Assembly: GCF_007565055.1 (NCBI RefSeq) | Contig: NC_044560.1 | Coordinates: 45,527,030 to 45,591,029 of the forward strand | Reading direction: 5' to 3' | DNA from: Rhinopithecus roxellana | Taxonomy: Eukaryota > Chordata > Mammalia > Primates > Cercopithecidae | Length of the DNA: 64,000 nucleotides | Shown: positions 56,720 to 64,000 of the stretch, piece after piece | Numbering within the stretch: position 1 is the first letter of the stretch | Layout of the letters: each line of letters opens with the position of its first letter | Position numbers and translations under genes: made by a program | Notes under the pieces: model-generated | Seen by the model: the letters and a program-made list of their open reading frames with translations, nothing else | Database searches by the model: none | What the model was told of the DNA's origin: nothing

Positions 56720-57330
56720 AGCAAATCTTTACAGAGCACTTGTAGGTCAGGCACTGTTGTAGGTGCTTGGGGTACATCAGTGAAACAGAAAGGATTCCTG
56801 TTCTAGTGGAGCTCACTTTCTACCAAGATAATAAAAGAGATAACATTTATACTTTATCTTAGAAGGTGGTAAGTGCTAAGAAAAAAAGAAGATAAAAGGG
56901 TTAAGAGTACTAGGAATGGGACTGTTGTAATTTTACTTATTTATTATTTATTTATTTATTGAGACAGAGTCTCCTGCTGCCACCCAGGCTGGAATGAATT
57001 GCAAACATTATGACTCACTTCAGCCTCAAACTTCTGGGTTCAAGCAATCTTCTATCTCAGCCTCCTGAGTAGCTGGTACTACAGGCGTGTACCACCATGT
57101 CCAGCTAAGTTTTGTGTTTTTTTAGAGATGGGGTCTCACTATGTTGCCCAGGTTGGTCTCAAACTCCTGGATTCAAGTGATTTGCCTGCCTTGGCCTTCC
57201 AAAGTGCTGGGACTACAGGCGTGAGTTACTGCACCTGGCCACAATTTTAAAATATGGTTGTTAAGGTAGGCCTTAAAGGTGACATTTGAGGAAAGATTTT
57301 AAGGGAGGTGTATATTTGGTATACTATCAT
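56720..57330 (+). mobile_element. L2-like repeat split by an AluJ
   Basis: GTCAGGCACTGTTGTAGGTG and TTCTAGTGGAGCTCACTTTC before the Alu, GGTGACATTTGAGGAAAGAT after it. Confidence 0.55.
56936..57239 (-). mobile_element. AluJ
   Basis: ATTT-type tail and diverged reverse body ending ACTGCACCTGGCC. Confidence 0.82.
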
Positions 57331-57424
57331 CCTATGATATCTGTATATCTTTAAATTGGGGTTTATAGTTACTGAAAATAGTATTATGAAAATGCTGGGT
57401 CGACAGTATGTACTAGTTTGAATA

Positions 57425-57640
57425 CCTATATAGAGGAAAGGAAGACTAATATTTATTAAAAAGCCATTATGGGCCAGGTACTCATTAGGGTCTTTATATA
57501 CATTCTGTTGTATAATTCTGTAAGGTAAGTATCATCAATCCATTTTATAACCAAGGCTTAGGGTTGCACAGTACCTTGTTTAAGGTCACATAGATAAGTA
57601 GGTAGTAGAGCTGATGCTGGACATCTAATTCCAAATTCTG
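57425..57640 (-). mobile_element. MIR SINE
   Basis: GGCCAGGTACTCATTAGGG, then GGTCACATAGATAAGTAGG. Confidence 0.7.
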
Positions 57641-57667
57641 GTTTTTGTTTGTTTGTTTGGTTGGTTG

Positions 57668-57957
57668 GTTTTTTTTTTGAGATGGAGTCTCGCTCTGTGG
57701 CCCAGGCTGGAAGGCTGGAGTGCAGTGGCACGATCTCGGCTCACTGCAACCTCCGCCTCCTGCTTTCAAGCGATTCCTGCCTCAGCCTCCTTAGCAGCTG
57801 GAACTACAGGCTCACACCACCATGCCTGGCTAATGTTTGTATTTTTAGTAGAGACGGGATTTCACCACGTTGGCCGTCTCGGTCTCCTGACCTCGTGATC
57901 CACCTGCCTCGGCCTCCCAAAGTGCTTGGATTACAGATGTGAGCCACCTCACCCGGC
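57668..57957 (-). mobile_element. Alu (S grade)
   Basis: Reverse body with a small tandem repeat GCTGGAAGGCTGGAG near 57705. Confidence 0.85.
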
Positions 57958-57961
57958 CAAA

Positions 57962-58292
57962 CCCTGTTGTTGTTGTTGTTTTGTTTTTTTTTTTTTTTTG
58001 AGACGGAGTCTCGCTCTGTCGCCCAGGCTGGAGTGCAGTGGCACCGTCTGGGCTCACTGCAAGCTCCGCCTCCTGGGTTCACGCCATTCTCCTGCCTCAG
58101 CCTCCCGAGTAGCTGGGACTACAGGTGTCTGCCACCTCGCCCGGCTGGTTTTTTGTATTTTTTAGTAGAGACGGGGTTTCACCGTGTTAGCCAGGATGGT
58201 CTCCATCTGCTGACCTCGTGATCCCCCCGTCTTGGCCTCCCAAAGTGCTGGGATTACAGACTTGAGCCACCGCGCCCGGCCCATCCTGTTGT
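57962..58292 (-). mobile_element. Young AluY
   Basis: Body about 57981-58280. CCTGTTGTT flanks both ends. Confidence 0.86.
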
Positions 58293-58364
58293 TTTTTACA
58301 GTGCCCGGGCCTGCAAAGAAGTTTCTTCAATTGATTATTGCTGCTAGAAGAATAGAAGAATTGT

Positions 58365-58690
58365 GTTAAGGAAAATTCCTTTTTTTTTTTTTTTGAGATG
58401 GAGTCTCACTCTGTCACCCAGGCTGGAGTGCAGTGATGCAATATTGGCTCACTGCAACCTCTGTTGTGGGTTCAAGTGACTCTCCCACCTCAGCCTCCCA
58501 AGTAGCTGGGACTACAGGTGTGCACCACCGTGCTCAGCTAATTTTTGTATTGTTAGTAGAGATGTGGTTTCACCATGTTGGTTAGGTTGTTCTCAAACTC
58601 CTGACTTCAAGTGTTCCACCCACCTCAGCCTCCCAAAGTGATAGTATTATAGGCATAAGCCACCATGGCCAGCCTGTGTTGAGGAAAATT
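58365..58690 (-). mobile_element. AluS with TSD
   Basis: GTTAAGGAAAATTC and GTTGAGGAAAATTC flank the body 58380-58673. Confidence 0.86.
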
Positions 58691-59285
58691 CTGAGGCTAA
58701 ATCTAGGATTCAACCAAAATAAATACTTTGATCAATGTGATATGTGATATAACAAACTGAGTACTAGCATGCTGGTTCTTGAGATGAACATCTTAAAAAC
58801 AAATGAAAGACAATTTAGATACAGTGATATAGGTCATGAGCAGTACTTTGAAAGGATCCATATCCCTTATAGCAATTAAATTTTTCTTTCTAAAACATAC
58901 CTTGGATTGTTACTTCTCCGATAACCTTCAATATTCCACCTCTGTTAAATGAATAAGATGTTACTGATGTGGCCTCAGCCTACCTATCAATAATCCTGCT
59001 TTTCTGCCCACCCCCACTTTTTTTAAATCTATGTGGTTTCCTCTCTCTAGATGCTTATATAGTTCATTAAAATTACCTACATTTCAAATTACAGCTTCCT
59101 AGAAAAGTATAATGCTCTATTACTAGGAATTTCTACACAGAAAGTTGATGTCAGAGATAATATAGAAGGAATAGCTGTACTATCTTATAAGGCATACAAA
59201 TTTAACATTTTTAATTAAAATTTTAATAGAGATGGTATGATGTAGTGGTTATTAGACACCTTGGAGTTAACTATGCACTCACTAA
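58690..59285. other. Intergenic sequence, nothing recognised
   Basis: Unique-looking AT-rich DNA between an Alu and the L1 block. Confidence 0.45.
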
Positions 59286-59582
59286 TTGTGTCTGTTTTTA
59301 TGCCAGTACTCTGCTCTTTTGATTAGGTCTATAGTATATTTTCAAATCAGATAATATGATGTCTCCCACTTTGTTCTTTTTGCTCAAGATTGTTTTGGCT
59401 GTTTGAGGTCTTTCATAGTTTGATATGAATTTTAAGATTATTTTTCTATTTCTGTGAAAAGTGTTGGTATTTTGATAGGGATTGCATTAAATCTATAGAT
59501 TGCTTTGGGTAGTATGGACATTTTAACAATATAAATTCTTTCAATCCATGAATGTGAGATATCTTTCCATTTATTTGTGTTT

Positions 59583-59904
59583 TCAATTTCTTTTTTTTTT
59601 TTTTTTTTTTTTGAGGCAGAGTCTCACTCTGTCGCCAGGGCTGGAGTGCAGTGGCCAGATCTCAGCTCGCTGCAAGCTCCGCCTCCTGGGTTTACGCCAT
59701 TCTCTTGCCTCAGCCTCCCGAGTAGCTGGGACTACAGGCGCCCGCCACTTCGCCCAGCTAGTATTGTATTTTTAGTAGAGACGGGGTTTCACCGTGTTAG
59801 CCAGGATGGTCTCGATCTCATGACCTCGTGATCCGCCCGTCTCGGCCTCCCAAAGTGCTGGGATTACAGGCTTGAGCCACCGCGCCCGGCCCTCAATTTC
59901 TTTT
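59583..59904 (-). mobile_element. Young AluY in L1
   Basis: TCAATTTCTTT on both sides of body 59591-59891. Confidence 0.9.
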
Positions 59905-60156
59905 GTCAATTTTTTTTTTCATTTTTCAGCATATAGATACTTCACCTCCCTGGTTAAATTAACTCCTAAGTATTTTATTTTTTGTAGCTTTTGTAAATGA
60001 AATTATTTTCTCAATTTCTTTTTGGGATAGTTTGTTGTTAGTGTATACAAATGCTACTGATTTTTATATGTTCATGTTGTGTCCTGCAACTTTACTGAAT
60101 TTGTTTATTAGTTCTAACAGTGTTTTTTGGTGGAGTCTTTAGAGTTTTCTATACAT

Positions 60157-60481
60157 AAGATCATGTTGGCTGGGTGTGGTGGCTCACGCCTGTAATCCCA
60201 GCACTTTGGGAGGCTGAAGCAGGTGGATCACTAGATCAGGAGATCCCCATCCTGGCGAACATGGTGAAACCTCGTCTCCACTAAAAATACAAAAAAATTA
60301 GCCAGGCATGGTGGTGGGCACATGTAGTCCCAGTTACTTGGGAGGCTGAGGCAGGAGAATAGTATGAACCCGGGGGGGTGGAGCTTGCAGTGAGTGGACA
60401 TCACGCCACTGCACTCCAGCCTGGGCGTCAAAGTGAGACTCCATCTCAAAAAAACAAACAAACAAACAAAAAAAGATCATG
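60157..60481 (+). mobile_element. AluS/Y in L1 with TSD
   Basis: Body 60168-60471, AAGATCATGT on both sides, (CAAA)n tail. Confidence 0.9.
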
Positions 60482-60739
60482 TGATTTGCAAACAGACAAT
60501 TTAACTCTTCCTTTGCACTGTGGATGGCTTTTGTTTCTTTCTCTTACCTGATTACTCTGGCTAAGACTTCTAGTACTATGTTGAACAGAAGTGGTAAGAA
60601 TGGGCATCCTTTTTGTACCTGATCTTAGAGGAAATGCTTTCAACTTTTCACTGTTGAGTTTATTGCTAGCTGTGGGTTTGTCATATGTGGCCTTTATTGT
60701 GTTGAGGCACATTCCCTCTATACTTAATTTTCTGAGAAT

Positions 60740-61041
60740 ATTTATTTATTTATTTTTGAGACAGAGTCTCATTCTGTCACCCAGGCTGGAGTGCAGTGGC
60801 ATGATTTTGGCTCACTGCAAGCTCCGCCTCCCAGGTTCAAGCAATTCTCCTGCTTCAGCCTCCCGAGTAGTTGGGACTACAGGTGCATGCCACCAAGCCC
60901 AGCTCATTTTTTGTATTTTTAGTAGAGACAGAGTTTCACCCTGTTGTCCAGGCTGGTCTTACTAACTCTAGACCTCAAGTGATTCTCCTGCCTTGGTCTC
61001 TCAAAGTGCTGGGATTACAGGCGTGAGCCACTGCACTCAGC
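60740..61041 (-). mobile_element. AluS in L1
   Basis: ATTT tail and reverse body ending CACTGCACTCAGCC. Confidence 0.87.
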
Positions 61042-61850
61042 CTCTTGTTACAGTTTTCTACTTTAAATCTGTGTTTTCTGATGTAATTATAGCTGTACTT
61101 GCTCTCTTGGTTTCCATTTGTGTGGAATATCTTTTTCCAACCGTTTACTTTCAGTGTATTTTGTCATTGAAGGTGAATTCAGTCTCTTGTAGGCAGCATA
61201 TAGTTTGGTATCTTTGTTCGTTTGTTTTGTTTTTAATCCATTCAGCCACTCATGTCTTTTGATTGGGGAATTGTATTAACAGGTAGGAACTTATTGCTGC
61301 CATTTTGGTGATTGTTTCCTGGTTGTTCTAGATCCTTTGGTCTTTTCTTACTCTCTTGCTGTCTTCCTTTGTGATTAGATAATTTTCCTTAGTGGTATGC
61401 TTTAATTCCTTACTTTTCCTTTTCTGTGTGTCTACTATAGATTTTTGCTTTGTAGTTTCTATGCAGTTACTATGAAGCTTACGTAAACTATTTGATAGTT
61501 ATAACAGCTATCGTAAGCTGAGAACAACTTAACTTCAGCTGCATAAAAGTTTCTGCACATTTGTACCCCACCCCCACATTTTTTGATGCTTTAATTTACA
61601 TCTTTTTATGTTGGGCATCCCTTAACAAATTATTACAGCTATTATTATTTTTAATAGTTTTCTCTTTTAACCTTCATACTGAAGGTATACATGATTTACA
61701 CACCACCATTGCAGTATTAAAATTTTATGGATTTGACTATATACTTACTTTTACTAAGGAGTTTTATAATTTTGTATGCTTTCTTGTTACTAATTAGTGT
61801 CTTTTTTTTTTATTTTTTTAATTTGAAGAGCTATCTTTAGAATTTTTTTT

Positions 61851-62150
61851 TTCTTTTTTTTTTTTTTTTGAGATGGAGTCTTGCTCTGTCACCTAGGCTG
61901 GAGTATAGTGGCACCATCTTGGCTCACTGCAAGCTCCGCCTCCTGGATTCACACCATTCTCTTGCCTCAGCCTCCTGAGTAGCTGGGACTACAGGTGCCT
62001 GCCACCATGCCTGGCTAACTTTTTGTATTTTTAGTAGAGATGGGTTTTCACCATGTTAGCTAGGATGGTCTCGACCTCCTGACCTCCTGATCCGCCTGCC
62101 TTGGCCTCCCAAAGTGCTGGAATTACAGACATGAGCCACCACACCCATCC
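61851..62150 (-). mobile_element. Alu (S/Y grade) in L1
   Basis: T-rich tail and reverse body; GAATTTTTT occurs on both sides. Confidence 0.85.
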
Positions 62151-62503
62151 TCTTGAGAATTTTTTGTAAGGCAGGTCTAGTGGTGATGAACTCCTACAAC
62201 TTGTTTATCTGGGAAAGTCCTTATCTGTCCTTCAGTTCTGAAGGGCAGTCTTGCTGGGCATAGTATTCTTGGTTGACAGTTTTATTCTTTCATTAGTTTG
62301 ACTATATCATCCCACTGTCTTCTGGCCTGCAAGGTTTCTGCTGAGAAATCTAGAGGTTCCATTGTATATGACGAGTTGCTTTTCTCTTGTTTCTTTCAAA
62401 ATTCTCTCTTTTACTCTGGAGAGTTTGATGATGATGTGTCTTGCTGACAAATTAAAATCTTTTTATATTTAATCTATTTGGGGTTCTTTGGCCTTTATAT
62501 TTT

Positions 62504-62671
62504 TTGTTTTTTTGTGTTTTTTGAGATGAAGTCTCGCTCTGTTGTCCAGGCTGGAGTGCAGTGGCATGATCTCAGTTCACTGCAACCTCTGCCTACTGGG
62601 TTCAAGTAATTCTCCTTCCTCAGCCTCAAGAGTAGCTGGGACTACAGGTGTGTGCCACCATGCCCAGCTAA

Positions 62672-62704
<33 letters not shown>

Positions 62705-62986
62705 GAGATGAAGTCTTGCTCTGTCACCCAAGCTGGAGTGCAGTGGTGCAATCTTGGTTCACTGCAACCTCTGCCTCCCGGGTTCAAGCAATTCTCCTGC
62801 TTAGCCTCCTGAGTAGCTGGGATTACATGCATGCACCATCATGCCTGGCTAATTTTTGTATTTTTAGTAGAGACAGGGTTTCACCATGTTGACCAGGCTG
62901 GTCTTGAACTCCTGACCTCAAGTGTTCCTCCTGCCTTGGACTCCCAAAGTGCTAAGATTATAAGCATGAGCCACTGCACCCAGCCT
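62504..62986 (-). mobile_element. Two joined minus-strand Alus
   Basis: A 3' part (62504-62675) stops at CCCAGCTAATTTTTT and is followed by a complete Alu (62676-62986) with a (TTTTC)n tail. Confidence 0.83.
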
Positions 62987-63024
62987 GTTTGGGCTTTATG
63001 AATTGGATGTTTATTTCTCTTTCC

Positions 63025-63365
63025 AAATTTGAACAATTTTCTTTTTTTTTTTTTTTTTTTTTTGAGACGGAGTCTCACTCTGTCACCCAGGCTGGAGTGC
63101 AGTGGCCGGATCTCAGCTCACTGCAAGCTTCGCCTCCCGGGTTCACGCCATTCTCCTGCCTCAGCCTCCTGAGTAGCTGGGACCACAGGTGCCCGCCACC
63201 TCACCCGGCTAGTATTTTGTATTTTTTAGTAGAGACGGGGTTTCATCGGGTTAGCCAGTATGGTCTCAATCTCCTGACCTCGTGATCCGCCCATCTCAGC
63301 CTCCCAAAGTGCTGGGATTACAGGCTTGAACCACCGTGCCCGGCCTAAAATTTGAACAATTTTCT
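63025..63365 (-). mobile_element. Young AluY with 18-bp TSD
   Basis: TSD AAATTTGAACAATTTTCT at 63025-63042 and 63348-63365. Confidence 0.93.
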
Positions 63366-63392
63366 ATCATTTTTTTTTTAAATAAGCTTTTT

Positions 63393-63787
63393 TGCCCTGA
63401 TACAGTTTTGATTTGTGTCTCCACCCAAATCTCATGCTGAATTGTAATCCCCAATGTTGGAGGAGAGGCCTGGTGAGAGGTTATTGGACCACAGGGGTTT
63501 ACATCCCCCTTGCTGTTCTCTTGATTAGTGAGTGAGATCTCATGAGATCTAGTTGTTTAAAAGGGTGTAGCACCTCCCCATTCTCTCTCTCTTCCTCCTT
63601 CTCTGGCCATATAAGACATGTCTGCTTCCCCTTCACCTTCCACTATTATTTTAAGTTTCCTGAGGCCTCTCCAGTCATGCTTCCTGTACAGCCTGTGGAA
63701 CTGTGAGTCAATTAAACCTCTTTATTACAAATTACCCAATCTCAGGTAGTTCTTTATAGCAATGCAAGAACAGAGTAATACATGCCC
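63393..63787 (+). mobile_element. Solo LTR of ERVL-MaLR (MST/THE1-type) with 5-bp TSD
   Basis: LTR 63398-63782 starts TGATACAGTTTTGAT and ends GAGTAATACA. TGCCC at 63393-63397 and 63783-63787 is the 5-bp TSD. It carries AATTAAACCTCTTT, its poly(A) signal region. No internal retroviral part remains. Confidence 0.9.
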
Positions 63788-64000
63788 CTTTCTCTTTCTC
63801 TGCTCCTTTAGGACACCTATAATATGTCTACATTGATTTGCTTGATAGCGTTGTATAATTTCTGTAGGCTTTCTTTATTCTTTTTCTTTGTTTCTTTTGT
63901 TCCTCTAACTGCATAATTTCAAATGACTTGTCTTCAAGCTAACTGATTCCTCTTGTTGACTGAGCCTACTGTTGAAGCTCTTTACGGAAACTGTCAGTTC

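Larger units (their letters stand above)
59286..64000 (-). mobile_element. Long antisense L1M remnant, continues past window end
   Basis: Reverse-complement L1 text: ORF2-like at 59286-60740 (GGGATTGCATTAAATCTATA, GAAGTGGTAAGAATGGGCAT), then further L1 body through 61042-64000 (AAGGCAGGTCTAGTGGTGAT, CAAGGTTTCTGCTGAGAAAT). It is broken by at least seven Alus and an LTR. Frames are full of stops. Confidence 0.8.

Noticed and set aside
59286..64000. Possible active L1 or reverse transcriptase gene
   Set aside because: Antisense L1M is interrupted by at least seven Alus and an LTR, and its frames are broken; it is a fossil.
1..64000. CRISPR array, tRNA/rRNA genes, operons or a prokaryotic defence system
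   Set aside because: The window is primate genomic DNA. The repeats are SINE/LINE/LTR/DNA elements, and I saw no tRNA, rRNA or snRNA gene.

Overview
This 64 kb window is primate nuclear DNA, most likely from an Old World monkey. It carries about 57 Alu SINEs or fragments of the J, S and Y grades. Its youngest AluY copies share a variant with CTCAAGCC near the 5' end and a GAGCTGAGATCCGGCCACTG block in the right arm, which I associate with cercopithecid (AluYR-type) subfamilies; this lineage call rests on memory of the consensus.

Layout. 1-16.8 kb is gene-free and packed with Alus, old MIR/L2, L1 pieces, an MLT1-type LTR and microsatellites. About 16.8-34.67 kb has no Alu at all. It is largely unique, contains several CpG-rich blocks and AT-rich homeodomain-motif clusters, and holds the one protein-coding gene I can support: intronless FOXD3 on the minus strand (27718 to 26282, 478 codons). 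Its probable poly(A) signal is near 25665. An upstream GC-rich segment (about 28.2-28.34 kb) has a GC box, a CACGTG E-box, a full palindromic CRE and a forkhead site, and could fire in both directions. A divergent lncRNA to its right, in the position of human FOXD3-AS1, is plausible but its exons cannot be read from sequence. From 34.67 kb to the end the window is again repeat-dense, with one largely repeat-free island at about 44.9-47.1 kb, a Tigger DNA transposon inside an L1, a four-layer nest of elements at 38.2-39.4 kb, an inverted Alu pair at 42.4-43.0 kb, and a long antisense L1 remnant (59.3-64.0 kb) broken by Alus and a solo MST/THE1-type LTR.

Function. FOXD3 is a forkhead repressor/pioneer factor of pluripotent cells and neural crest. 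The Alu-free domain around it looks like the cis-regulatory territory of a dose-sensitive developmental gene.

No new gene system was found. The most notable unlisted structures are short perfect duplications that look like replication template-switch scars: a 69-bp inverted copy (39972-40040 / 40939-41007), a 44-bp direct copy that carries an L1 tail (5405-5448 / 6462-6505), and two perfect snap-back hairpins (39822-39851, 52624-52649). Ends of repeats are approximate unless a target-site duplication (TSD) is given.
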